Source: Microbacterium oxydans
GTDB taxonomy: Bacteria; Actinomycetota; Actinomycetes; Actinomycetales; Microbacteriaceae
DNA length: 64,000 nt
Direction: 5' to 3'
NCBI RefSeq assembly: GCF_006540085.1
Contig: NZ_BJOG01000009.1
Span: forward strand, 62,001 to 126,000
The notes beneath the pieces were generated by a model, which was given only the letters and a program-made list of their open reading frames with translations, was not told the DNA's origin and made no database searches. The translations under genes were made by a program, and so were the position numbers. Below, in pieces: positions 33,277 to 41,702 of the stretch; the stretch's first letter is position 1; each line of letters begins with the position of its first letter.

Positions 33277-34424
33277 CACTTCGTGTTCTGGTTCGTGTTC
33301 GGTGTCGGGGTCGTCGAGGCGTCGCCGGGCCCGGAGGGGTCGGACGAGGTCGCCGACGTTACGGGATCGGGAGCCTTCTTCGGCAGGGGCACGCTGCGGA
33401 CGGCGGTGACGGCGTCGTTCACGTTCAGCCCCTTCTGCTTCATCGCCCTGGCCCGCTCGCCCGCCGAGCGCAGTCGCGGGTTGACGTACTCGTCGATGCC
33501 GAAGTTGATGAGCGAGAGCGCGACGCCGATGATCGCGATGCAGAGCCCGGCCGGCACGTACCACCACCACAGTCGCGGGAACGCACCGTTCTGCTGCGCC
33601 CAGAACAGGATGGTCCCCCAGTTGAGGTTGCTCACCGGGATCACCCCGATGAAGGCCAGCGTCGTGAGACCGAGGATGGCCGCCGTCACGGTCCCGACGA
33701 AGCTCGAGGCGATGAGCGCCATGAGGTTCGGGAGCATCTCGACCGTGATGATGCGGCGCAGCGGCTCGCCGTTCGCGCGCGCGGCCTGGATGAAGTCGCG
33801 GTTGCGCAGCGACATGGTCTGCGCGCGCAGCACGCGGGCGCCCCACGCCCACCCGGTTATCCCCAGCACCGCGGCGATCACGATCAGCGGCGGGTTCTCG
33901 AACTGCGAGGCGATGATGATGATCAACGGGATGCCGGGGATCACCAGGAACACGTTGGTCAGCGCCGACAACGACTCGCTCTTCCAGCCGCGCACGTAGC
34001 CGGCGATCACACCGATCGTGATCGCGATGATCGTGGCGATGAAGGCCGCGAGGAATCCGACGACGATCACACCGCGGGTGCCGTAGATGATCTGGCTCAG
34101 CACGTCTTCGCCCATGTGCGTCGTGCCCAGCCAGTGCTCCCAGGAGGGCGGCTGACGCAGCGCCGTGCGGTCCTTCTGGGTCGGCCCGTACGGGGCGATC
34201 CACGGAGCGAGGATCGCGATGAGCACGAACACCCCGAGGATGATGAGCCCGGCGATCGACTTGGGGTTGCGGAACATCGCGAACGCCTGCGCGAGCTGCG
34301 ACCAGAACGTCTTGCGCGGCGGCGCTCCCGTCGACGGGGTGCGCAGCGTGGCGGTCTCGGGCATGCCGGAGACGACGGCCGATCCGTCGGGCGCTGTGGT
34401 CGCTGCAGTGGTGGGAACGGTCAT
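33276..34424 (-). CDS. ABC transporter permease, DppC type
   Basis: A 382-residue permease of the dipeptide/oligopeptide (and oligosaccharide) importer family. An N-terminal cytoplasmic tail of about 45 residues is followed by six helices, with a large loop after the first (PPSWEHWLGTTHMGEDVLSQII) and the EAA-type QAARANGEPLRRIITVEMLPNL. It ends in a low-complexity Pro/Thr/Ser/Asn tail. The start is taken as ATG 34424, just after the DppB-type stop; an upstream extension would overlap that gene. It pairs with the next permease. Confidence 0.86.
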   Translation of the reverse strand: MTVPTTAATTAPDGSAVVSGMPETATLRTPSTGAPPRKTFWSQLAQAFAMFRNPKSIAGLIILGVFVLIAILAPWIAPYGPTQKDRTALRQPPSWEHWLGTTHMGEDVLSQIIYGTRGVIVVGFLAAFIATIIAITIGVIAGYVRGWKSESLSALTNVFLVIPGIPLIIIIASQFENPPLIVIAAVLGITGWAWGARVLRAQTMSLRNRDFIQAARANGEPLRRIITVEMLPNLMALIASSFVGTVTAAILGLTTLAFIGVIPVSNLNWGTILFWAQQNGAFPRLWWWYVPAGLCIAIIGVALSLINFGIDEYVNPRLRSAGERARAMKQKGLNVNDAVTAVRSVPLPKKAPDPVTSATSSDPSGPGDASTTPTPNTNQNTK

Positions 34425-34425
34425 G

Positions 34426-35514
34426 TCAGGACTCCATCTGGCGCGTGCGCGGGTCGAGGTAGGCGTAGACGACATCGGCGAGGATGTTGGCCACGAGCAC
34501 AGACAGCGTGATCACGAGGAACACGCCCTGCATGAGGGCGAAGTCCTTGGCGTTGGTCGCGTCGAGCAGCAGCTTGCCGACACCCGGATAGCTGAACACC
34601 ATCTCCATCACGATCGTGCCGCCCACGATGAAGCCGATCGACAGCGCGAAGCTCTGGATCTGCGGCAGCACCGCGTTGCGAGCGGCATAGCCCCAGAGCA
34701 CCCGCTTGTTGGGCATGCCCTTCGCCTGCGCGACCGTGATGTAGTCGTCGTCGAGCACCGTCAGCATCATGTTGCGCATGCCGAGCACCCATCCGCCGAG
34801 CGAGGCGACCACGATGGTCAGCGCCGGGAGCGTGCCGTGCATGATCACCTGGCCGATGAAGTCGAGACTCCATTCCGGCGACTGCCCCTTGTCGTAGGCA
34901 TGCGATGACGGGAACCACTTCAGGGTCGAGGAGAAGATCGCGATCGCGATGAGTCCGAGCCAGAAGTACGGGATCGTGTTGAAGAACGTGGTCACCGGGA
35001 TGATCGCGTCGAGCCTGCTGCCCCGCTTCCATCCGACGACGGCTCCGAGCAGCGTGCCGATCGCGAAGGAGATGATGGTCGCGATGCCGACCAGCCCGAG
35101 CGTCCAGGGCAGGGCGGCGGCGAGCACCTCGGCGACCGGCCGCAGGCCGTGCAGGGTCGAGATGCCGAGGTCGCCGCGCAGCAGCATCCCCCAGTACTCG
35201 AGGTACTGCTGCCAGATGGACTTGTCGGTGTCGATGCCGAGCAGCACGCGCAGCGCGTCTGCCGCCTCGGGGCTCACGTTGCGGTTGCGCGCGAGGTACG
35301 AGCTGACCGCGTCGCCCTTCATGAGGCGGGGCAGGAAGAAGTTGATCGTGATCGCCGCCCACAGTGTGAACAGGTAGAACGCCGCGCGACCGGCGAAGAA
35401 GCGCCACGGCACCGGCCGCCTGGTGCGCTCTGCCGTGGTCGCCGTGGTGCCGACCTCGAGGGCATCGCGGGCGACGAGGTCGTTGTCGTCGAGCTGGGGG
35501 AGAGCGGAGCTCAC
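34426..35514 (-). CDS. ABC transporter permease, DppB type
   Basis: A 362-residue permease partner of the DppC-type protein. The first helix is at about 43-65, a long extracytoplasmic loop holds LLGIDTDKSIWQQYLEYWGMLLRGDLGIS, typical of DppB-like subunits, and the EAA loop is AQAKGMPNKRVLWGYAARNAVLP. The start overlaps the ATPase stop as ATGA. With the downstream GH3 enzyme it probably carries a beta-linked oligosaccharide rather than a peptide. Confidence 0.86.
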   Translation of the reverse strand: MSSALPQLDDNDLVARDALEVGTTATTAERTRRPVPWRFFAGRAAFYLFTLWAAITINFFLPRLMKGDAVSSYLARNRNVSPEAADALRVLLGIDTDKSIWQQYLEYWGMLLRGDLGISTLHGLRPVAEVLAAALPWTLGLVGIATIISFAIGTLLGAVVGWKRGSRLDAIIPVTTFFNTIPYFWLGLIAIAIFSSTLKWFPSSHAYDKGQSPEWSLDFIGQVIMHGTLPALTIVVASLGGWVLGMRNMMLTVLDDDYITVAQAKGMPNKRVLWGYAARNAVLPQIQSFALSIGFIVGGTIVMEMVFSYPGVGKLLLDATNAKDFALMQGVFLVITLSVLVANILADVVYAYLDPRTRQMES

Positions 35515-36317
35515 AGCGCGCCTCCGTTCGATGCCGCTGCAGCGAAGTGCTTCTCCGGATCGGGAGAGGCCGCGCGCAGCTCGCGGGTGTACGGATCCTG
35601 CGGGTTGAGGATCACATCGTCGGCGGTTCCGTACTCGACCACGCGCCCCTGGTTGAGGACCATGATCTCGTCGCTGAAGTGCCGGGCGGTCGCCAGGTCG
35701 TGCGTGATGTAGAGCACACCGAGTCCCTCTTCGCGCTGCAGATCGGCGAGCAGGTTCAGCACGCCGAGCCGGATGGAGACGTCGAGCATCGACACCGGCT
35801 CGTCGGCGACGAGGAGCGAGGGACGCGAGGCCAGGGCACGGGCGATGGCAACGCGCTGCCGTTGGCCGCCCGACAGCTCGTGGGGGCGGCGGTCGATCAC
35901 CGCGTCCGCATCGAGGCGCACCCGGTCGAGGAGCCGACGCACCTCGTTCTCGGTCTCCTTCTTCGGCACCACGTCGTCGAGGCGGATCGGACGCTCCAGG
36001 TGGTAGCGGATCGAGTGGTACGGGTTGAGCGAGGCGAACGGGTCCTGGAACACCATGCGCAACTGCTGGCGGTACTTCCGCAGTCCCCTGCCGCGGCGCG
36101 GGATGGGCTTGCCGTCGAGCAGCACCTCGCCGCTGGTCGGGGTCTCGAGCTGGGTGAGGATCTTCGCGATCGTGGACTTGCCGCTGCCGGACTGGCCGAC
36201 CAGGCCGATCGTCTGGCCGGACGTCAGGGTGAAGCTCACGTCGTCGAGGGCTTTGATCTGCCCGGCGCCTCGGACGTTGTACGCCTTCGTGACATTGCGG
36301 AACTCGAGGGTGGTCAT
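35511..36317 (-). CDS. ABC transporter ATPase, DppF type
   Basis: A 268-residue nucleotide-binding subunit: Walker A GQSGSGKST at about 41-49, Q-loop QDPFASLNP, signature LSGGQRQRVAIARAL, Walker B LLVADEPVSMLD, switch His in YITHDL. The C-terminal region (PQDPYTRELRAA) is that of oligopeptide-type ATPases. The start ATG 36317 overlaps the DppD-type stop by ATGA. It energises the two permeases together with its partner. Confidence 0.9.
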   Translation of the reverse strand: MTTLEFRNVTKAYNVRGAGQIKALDDVSFTLTSGQTIGLVGQSGSGKSTIAKILTQLETPTSGEVLLDGKPIPRRGRGLRKYRQQLRMVFQDPFASLNPYHSIRYHLERPIRLDDVVPKKETENEVRRLLDRVRLDADAVIDRRPHELSGGQRQRVAIARALASRPSLLVADEPVSMLDVSIRLGVLNLLADLQREEGLGVLYITHDLATARHFSDEIMVLNQGRVVEYGTADDVILNPQDPYTRELRAASPDPEKHFAAAASNGGAL

Positions 36318-37138
36318 CGCACCAGCACCCCTCTCTCCCCGGTGAGCCGGGGGAACGACGACAACAGGGTCTTCGTGTACTCGTGCTCCGGCTGCGTCCA
36401 GATGCGCTCTGCCGTATCGAGCTCGATGATCTCTCCTTCGCGCATGATCGCGATCCGGTCGCTGATCTCCAGCAGAAGCGGAAGGTCGTGGGTGATGAAG
36501 ATCACCGAGAAGCCGAACTCGTGCCGCAGCTGAGAGATCTGCTTGAGGATCTCCCGCTGCACCAGCACGTCGAGCGCGGTCGTCGGCTCGTCCATGACCA
36601 TCAGCTGCGGACGGAGCGCCAGGGCCATGGCGATCATGACGCGCTGGCGCATGCCGCCGGAGAGCTCGTGCGGGAAGGAGCGCACACGCTGACGGCCGAC
36701 CTTGACGATCTCGAGCAGTTCCTCGGCCTCGGCACGCCGCTGCTTGCGGTTCATGTCGGGGCGGTGGATCTCGAACACGTCCTCCAGCTGCGAGCCGATC
36801 GTCGCGACGGGGTTGAGGGCGTTCATCGCGCCCTGGAACACCATCGACACCTTGTCCCAGCGGAATCGCTGCATCGCGTCGACGTCCAGAGCGTTGATGT
36901 CGATGTCGATGCCGGTCACGTCGTGGAAGGTCACGCTGCCGCCGGTGATGACGGCCGGAGCGCGCAGCAGGCGCTGCACCCCGTAGGCGAGCGTGGTCTT
37001 GCCGCATCCGCTCTCCCCGGCGAGGCCCAGGATCTCGCCGCGCTGCAGTTCGAGGGTCACGTTCTTCACCGCCTCGACGGGCGGATCGACGTCGTACACG
37101 ACGGAGAAGTCGCGCACGGTGAGCAGGGGGTCTGGCAT
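36314..37138 (-). CDS. ABC transporter ATPase, DppD type
   Basis: A 274-residue nucleotide-binding subunit with Walker [10 protein letters not shown] at about 41-49, Q-loop QGAMNALNP, signature [15 protein letters not shown], Walker [13 protein letters not shown] and H-loop FITHDL. NALNPV and the [12 protein letters not shown] tail mark the DppD subgroup. It follows the binding-protein gene across a 106-base gap that carries three CGACAGGCTCAG repeats. Confidence 0.9.
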   Translation of the reverse strand: MPDPLLTVRDFSVVYDVDPPVEAVKNVTLELQRGEILGLAGESGCGKTTLAYGVQRLLRAPAVITGGSVTFHDVTGIDIDINALDVDAMQRFRWDKVSMVFQGAMNALNPVATIGSQLEDVFEIHRPDMNRKQRRAEAEELLEIVKVGRQRVRSFPHELSGGMRQRVMIAMALALRPQLMVMDEPTTALDVLVQREILKQISQLRHEFGFSVIFITHDLPLLLEISDRIAIMREGEIIELDTAERIWTQPEHEYTKTLLSSFPRLTGERGVLVR

Positions 37139-37165
37139 GGGGGTGTCCTTCGTGGGGGCGGGCCC

Positions 37166-37240
37166 TTCGACAGGCTCAGGGACCCAGATGGGGTGGCTGA
37201 GCCTGTCGAAGTCCCGGCTGTGGGTGGCTGAGCCTGTCGA
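37166..37240. repeat. CGACAGGCTCAG-type repeat cluster
   Basis: TTCGACAGGCTCAG (37166-37179) is followed by its inverse at 37197-37210 and 37228-37240, allowing alternative hairpins in the gap between the binding-protein gene and the DppD-type ATPase. The core is shared with 18398-18449. Confidence 0.8.
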
Positions 37241-37244
37241 GGTC

Positions 37245-38906
37245 CTACTCGGCGGGCTTCAGCTTCGTGAGGATCTGCACGATGTTCGGCTGCGTCGGGT
37301 CGGCGGACGCGTAGGTGTCGTCCTCCGAAGGCCAGCCGACGTAGTTGCGCGTGTTGAACTCGCCCAGCAGCGGGTGGGCGCCCAGCGGGATGGCCGGCAC
37401 CTGCTCGGAGAAGATCGTCTGCAGCGTGTCGATGGCGGTGGTGCGCTCCTCGTCGGACGAGGCGTTCGCGTAGGTGTTCAGGGCGGCGGTCGCCTCCGGG
37501 TCGTCGAAGCGACCGAAGTTGAAGCCGGCCTTGCCCTCGGGGGAGATCCACCGCGGATCCATGGTCGAGGTGTAGAGGCCGTACGCCGTGCCGCTGTCCT
37601 CCAGCCAGTGGATGATCGCAGAGAACGTGCCGTTGTCGCGGGGATCGGCCCAGCCGCCCCAGTCGGGCATGTCGATCTTGACCTCGGCGCCGATGCTGTC
37701 CTTCACGTCCTCGGCGATGAGCTCCTGCGCCGTGTTCCAGTCGCTCCAGCCGGACGGGACGGAGAGCGTGAACGAGACGGGCGTGCCGTCGGGGTCGATC
37801 AGGGCGTCGTCCTTCCAGGTGTATCCGGCGGTCTCCAGCAGGTCACGCGCCTTCTCGGCGTCGACCTTGTAGTCGACTCCCTCGAACTCCGGCTGGATCT
37901 CGTCTTCGAGGATCGACGACAGTCCCGTCACGGACCAGACCGGCTCGCTGGCACCCTCGCGCGCGATGTCGACGTAGGCGTCGCGGTCGATCACCCAGGC
38001 GAGCGCCTGACGGAAGGCGGGGTCGTCGAACGGCTTCTGCTGCAGGTTCATGAACAGCGTGGCCGAGCCGGTGGTCGGGGAGGCGAGGAACTTGTTGTGC
38101 TCGGGGTCGGCCGAGAGGAACTGCTCCTCGATCTGCGGGATGAACGCCTGCGCCCAGTCGGCGTCGCCGTTCGCGAGGGCCGTGGTGAGGGCGGTGTTGT
38201 CACCGTACGAGACGTAGTGCAGCTCGGGCACGGCGAGGTCGCCGCCCCAGTAGTCGTCGCGCGCGTCGAGCGTGACCGACTCGGTCGACCAGTTCGCCAT
38301 CGCGTAGGGGCCGGTGCCGACGAGGTCGTCGCCCTTGACGGGGTCGGTGGCCGGGTCCTCGAACTTCTCCCAGATGTGCTTGGGGACGATCGGCACGTGC
38401 AGCACGCGTGCCTGGTTGACGTACTTGGAGTCGCCGAAGCTCAGCACGACCTTGTCGCCGTCGACCTCGGCGCCCTCGTACTTGAGGCCGGCGGTGTCGA
38501 GGGCGGGGATCGAGGCGGTCTCGAACGAGAAGACGATGTCGTCGGCCGTGAACGGCTCGCCGTCGCTCCAGGTGACGTCCGCGCGCGGGACGACCGTGAG
38601 CTGCGTGTAGTCGTCGTTCCACTCGAGGCTCTCGGCGAGCCATGGCGTGGTACCGCGATCTCCCGTCTGGTTCACCAGGGCCAGGGTCTCGAACACGACC
38701 TTGGCGTAGCCGTACTTCGACGCGGCGGAGTCGCCGACGAACGGGTTGTTCGACTCGGTGGTGATCGCACCGTCGGGCTTCGCGATGGTGAGGGATGCGG
38801 ATCCGGCGCCGTCGCCGGATCCACCGCCGGCCGAGCAGCCGGCGAGGGCCGACACACCGAGCGCGGTGATCGCGGTCGCGGCGATCAGAGACTTTCTGAG
38901 CTTCAT
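37245..38906 (-). CDS. ABC transporter substrate-binding lipoprotein, peptide/oligosaccharide family 5
   Basis: A 553-residue family-5 solute-binding lipoprotein: signal peptide with lipobox ALAGC (C24), Gly/Ser linker, then the three-domain fold. Typical stretches are TWSDGEPFTADDIVFSFE, VGTGPYAM and FDDPAFRQALAWVIDR. I started it at ATG 38906 with AGGAGAAG just upstream. Family-5 proteins bind peptides but also cello- and xylo-oligosaccharides in Thermotoga and actinobacteria; the GH3 gene at the end of this operon favours sugars. It is divergent from a TetR regulator. Confidence 0.88.
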   Translation of the reverse strand: MKLRKSLIAATAITALGVSALAGCSAGGGSGDGAGSASLTIAKPDGAITTESNNPFVGDSAASKYGYAKVVFETLALVNQTGDRGTTPWLAESLEWNDDYTQLTVVPRADVTWSDGEPFTADDIVFSFETASIPALDTAGLKYEGAEVDGDKVVLSFGDSKYVNQARVLHVPIVPKHIWEKFEDPATDPVKGDDLVGTGPYAMANWSTESVTLDARDDYWGGDLAVPELHYVSYGDNTALTTALANGDADWAQAFIPQIEEQFLSADPEHNKFLASPTTGSATLFMNLQQKPFDDPAFRQALAWVIDRDAYVDIAREGASEPVWSVTGLSSILEDEIQPEFEGVDYKVDAEKARDLLETAGYTWKDDALIDPDGTPVSFTLSVPSGWSDWNTAQELIAEDVKDSIGAEVKIDMPDWGGWADPRDNGTFSAIIHWLEDSGTAYGLYTSTMDPRWISPEGKAGFNFGRFDDPEATAALNTYANASSDEERTTAIDTLQTIFSEQVPAIPLGAHPLLGEFNTRNYVGWPSEDDTYASADPTQPNIVQILTKLKPAE

Positions 38907-38975
38907 TGCTTCTCCTAGGCACGGGTCTTTGTGCTGTGTCGCCGGCGAACGGGGGTCCGCCGGCCGTCGTGATTT

Positions 38976-39022
38976 GCTTACTGTCGAGAAAGTAAGCTTC
39001 CGTGAGGTTACCGAGTAGTAAG
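38976..39022. promoter_or_regulatory. Putative TetR operator
   Basis: GCTTACT (38976-38982) and AGTAAGC (38991-38997) form an inverted repeat with 8 central bases; a further AGTAAG half-site lies at 39017-39022. It lies in the 157-base gap between the binding-protein gene and the divergent tetR and is the likely control point of the ABC-GH3 operon. Confidence 0.6.
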
Positions 39023-39063
39023 TTTGACCGCAAGCACAGTCCGACGATGGAGAGGAGGCCGCG

Positions 39064-39711
39064 GTGGCAGACAGCGACCAGACAGTGCGCGTGCGCCCGG
39101 CGACGCTCGAGAAACGCGAGCAGATCCTCAAGGCCGCGATCGAGATCTTCGGCAACAAGGGCTCGACCAACGGGACCCTGGCGGACGTCGCCGAGCAGGT
39201 CGGCATCACGCACGCCGGCGTGCTCCACCACTTCGGCTCGAAGCAGAAGCTCCTACTCGAGGTGCTCGCTTACCGAGACAGGGACGATGTCGCCGGCCTC
39301 GCCCAGAAGCACATCCCCGGGGGACCGGAACTGTTCCTGCACCTCGTGCGCACCGCCTTCACGAACGAGAAGCGGCCGGGCATCGTGCAGGCCTACACGG
39401 TGCTCTCGGCGGAGTCGGTCACCGACGAGCATCCCTCGCGCCCGTTCTTCGAGGAGAGGTACACGACACTGCGCCGCGAGGTCACGGCCGCGTTCGACGA
39501 GCTGTGCGCCCAGGAGGGCGTGCGCGACCCCGACTCAGTCGCTGCCGCCTCCGCCGCGATCCTCGCGGTGATGGACGGGCTGCAGCTGCAGTGGCTCCTG
39601 CACCCCGGGGCGATCGAACTGGGCGCGACCAGCGAGTTCGCGATCCGGGCGATCGTGAACGCCGTGCTGCACCCCGGCCCAGACCTCACGAACTACACAT
39701 CCCCCGCCTGA
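39064..39711 (+). CDS. TetR-family transcriptional regulator
   Basis: A 215-residue regulator with a TetR helix-turn-helix at about 20-62 (ILKAAIEIFGNKGSTNGTLADVAEQVGITHAGVLHHFGSK, here as GTLADVAEQVGI and LHHFGSK) and a helical C-terminal domain. The start is GTG 39064 with GAGGAGG upstream. Divergent from the oligosaccharide ABC/GH3 operon with an inverted repeat between, it is the likely local repressor. LacI-type control would be more usual for sugar importers. Confidence 0.86.
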   Translation: MADSDQTVRVRPATLEKREQILKAAIEIFGNKGSTNGTLADVAEQVGITHAGVLHHFGSKQKLLLEVLAYRDRDDVAGLAQKHIPGGPELFLHLVRTAFTNEKRPGIVQAYTVLSAESVTDEHPSRPFFEERYTTLRREVTAAFDELCAQEGVRDPDSVAAASAAILAVMDGLQLQWLLHPGAIELGATSEFAIRAIVNAVLHPGPDLTNYTSPA

Positions 39712-39729
39712 TCCCCCCTACCCGCGGCA

Positions 39730-39809
39730 CCGAGACCCATGCGCCGCGCCGAAACCCATCGAGCCAGACGCTTGTGACAGTGGGTCTGGGCGGCGACCAT
39801 GGGTCTCGG
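39730..39809. repeat. GAGACCCAY palindromic doublet element, copy 2
   Basis: GAGACCCAT (39732) and GAAACCCAT (39751), 19 bp apart, face AGTGGGTCT (39779) and ATGGGTCTC (39799), 19 bp apart on the shared TGGGTCT core. The outer arms extend to a 12-bp perfect match (39730-39741 with 39798-39809). It lies between two co-directional genes, just upstream of the M20 promoter. Confidence 0.8.
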
Positions 39810-39828
39810 CAACGCGGGGCTGCCCGGC

Positions 39829-39834
39829 TAGGCT
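39829..39834 (+). promoter_or_regulatory. -10 element of leaderless M20 gene
   Basis: TAGGCT ends 6 bp before the ATG at 39841; no ribosome site is present. Confidence 0.5.
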
Positions 39835-39840
39835 CGGGCC

Positions 39841-41055
39841 ATGACGATCGACCTCGAAGCGCTCTACATCGACCTGCACCAGCACCCCGAGCTCTCGTTC
39901 CAGGAGACGCGCACCGCCGGCATCGCCGCCCAGCACCTGCGCGACCTCGGCCTCGAGGTCGAAGAGGGGGTCGGCGTCACCGGCATCGTCGGTGTGCTCC
40001 GCAACGGCGAAGGTCCGGTGGTGTGGGTGCGCGCCGACATGGACGCGCTCCCCGTCGAGGAGCAGACCGGCCTGTCGTACGCCAGCACCGCGAAGGGCGT
40101 GGATCCCGCGGGTACGACGGTTCCCGTCATGCACGCGTGCGGCCACGACATGCACGTCACCGCGATGGTCGGCGCGGTCGAGAAGCTCGTCGCCGAGCGG
40201 TCCGACTGGTCGGGAACCCTCGTCGTGCTGATCCAGCCCGCCGAGGAGTACGGCGCCGGAGCGCGCGCGATGCTGGACGACGGGATCCTCGACCGCTACC
40301 CGAAACCCGACGTGGTGCTCGGTCAGCATGTGACTCCGCTCCCCGCCGGTGTGATCGGCGTGCGCAGCGGCACGCAGATGGCCGCCTCCGACGGACTCAC
40401 CGTGACCCTGCACGGCCGCGGCGGACACGGCTCCCGCCCGCACGCCACGATCGACCCCGTCGTGATGGCCGCCGCCACCGTGATGCGTCTGCAGACCATC
40501 GCCTCACGCGAGATCGACCCGCAGGGCGTCGCCGTCGTGACCGTCGGGTCGATCCACGCGGGACTGAAGAACAACATCATCCCCGCCGAGGCGAAGCTCG
40601 AGCTCAGCCTGCGCTACCCGAACGAGGAGACGCGCGACAAGGTGCTCGCGAGTGTCGAGCGCATCGTGCGGGCCGAGGCCACGGCCTCCGGCGCCGAGCG
40701 GGAGCCCGAGATCCGCACCGACCACACGCTGCCCGCCACGATCAACGACGAGGATGCCACCGCCCGGGTCACCGCGGCGCTGCAGCGCGCCCTGGGCGAG
40801 GCGGCCGTGATCGACCCCGGCATGTTCACCGGCAGCGAGGACGTGTCATGGTTCGCCCGCGATGCCGGAGCACCCCTCGTGTTCTGGTTCTGGGGCGGTA
40901 TCGACCCCGCCCGGTTCGCCGAGGCCGTCGCTGCGGGACGCCTGGGCGAGGACATCCCGACGAATCACTCGCCGTTCTTCGCGCCGGAGATCCACCCGAC
41001 GATCGAGGTCGGCGTCACCGCACTGTCGGCCGCGGCCCGGGAGTTCCTCGCCTAA
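39841..41055 (+). CDS. M20-family amidohydrolase (N-acyl amino acid/hippurate hydrolase type)
   Basis: A 404-residue cytosolic metal-dependent amidohydrolase of the M20D group, which cleaves N-acyl or N-benzoyl amino acids. Metal ligands are visible: C100 and H102 in MHACGHDMH, E135/E136 in QPAEEYGAGA, H163 in GQHV, and a C-terminal His in NHSPFFAPE. The dimerisation domain starts near GRGGHGSRPHATIDPV. Its own leaderless promoter and solitary position give no pathway context. Confidence 0.88.
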   Translation: MTIDLEALYIDLHQHPELSFQETRTAGIAAQHLRDLGLEVEEGVGVTGIVGVLRNGEGPVVWVRADMDALPVEEQTGLSYASTAKGVDPAGTTVPVMHACGHDMHVTAMVGAVEKLVAERSDWSGTLVVLIQPAEEYGAGARAMLDDGILDRYPKPDVVLGQHVTPLPAGVIGVRSGTQMAASDGLTVTLHGRGGHGSRPHATIDPVVMAAATVMRLQTIASREIDPQGVAVVTVGSIHAGLKNNIIPAEAKLELSLRYPNEETRDKVLASVERIVRAEATASGAEREPEIRTDHTLPATINDEDATARVTAALQRALGEAAVIDPGMFTGSEDVSWFARDAGAPLVFWFWGGIDPARFAEAVAAGRLGEDIPTNHSPFFAPEIHPTIEVGVTALSAAAREFLA

Positions 41056-41073
41056 GGATCGGAAGGATCTGGT

Positions 41074-41652
41074 TCACGCGACTGCTCGCCGCTCCCGCAG
41101 GAAGACGTGCAGGCCGAGTGCGTTTCGCTTGCTCCGTTGCTCGACAAGGAGATGACGTCGCAGGAGGTTTGTCACACCGACGGGAATCGGGTCCATCGCG
41201 TTGGTCCGCTTGACGTCTTGCGAGCCGAAGCCGGCCAACAGCGTCATGGACCCGTCGTCCGTGTCCCTCACCTCGACGCGGGCATAGTCGGTGTCGAGGC
41301 GGATCAGTACTCGAGAGATCGACTCCCAGGGGAACGATCGCTCCGACCCGGCTCCGACGATTCGTAGCCCCTCGTCATCCCACTCGATGACGTAGCGCTT
41401 CCTCCGCCAGGCGAAGATCCACAGCAGGGCGAGCACGATGACGATCCCCAGGCCGCCGGCGACCAGGACGACACCGGATCGGCCGAACATGACGTCGGTC
41501 TCCAGCGAGATGGCGATCAACGCCGCCGCGGCACCGCCTCCTCCCACGATGATGCAGCCGACGATGATCGCGACGAGCTGGATCATGGAGACTCGTGTCG
41601 CCCGGATCGTCAACCGGTACCCGTCGGTCCCCGGCCGGATCGTCTCCCACAT
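41074..41652 (-). CDS. Uncharacterised membrane protein with PH-like domain
   Basis: A 192-residue protein that I cannot assign. Two membrane helices lie at about 23-47 and 58-82 (IQLVAIIVGCIIVGGGGAAA; VVLVAGGLGIVIVLALLWIFAW). They are followed by a soluble part starting RYVIEWDDEGLRIVG that reads like a bacterial PH domain (PF-type beta barrel). It is convergent with the M20 gene, with an 18-base gap. The start is ATG 41652; the frame is open further upstream but then overlaps moaA coding sequence. Confidence 0.6.
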   Translation of the reverse strand: MWETIRPGTDGYRLTIRATRVSMIQLVAIIVGCIIVGGGGAAAALIAISLETDVMFGRSGVVLVAGGLGIVIVLALLWIFAWRRKRYVIEWDDEGLRIVGAGSERSFPWESISRVLIRLDTDYARVEVRDTDDGSMTLLAGFGSQDVKRTNAMDPIPVGVTNLLRRHLLVEQRSKRNALGLHVFLRERRAVA

Positions 41653-41702
41653 CCGTTCACCCCTACATATCGAGAGAGCGTCGTCAGCTCGCTCTTCTTC
41701 GC

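Noticed and set aside
37166..37240. Possible CRISPR repeats
   Set aside because: Three short repeats in mixed orientation with unequal spacers fit an inverted dispersed repeat, not a CRISPR array; no cas genes nearby.
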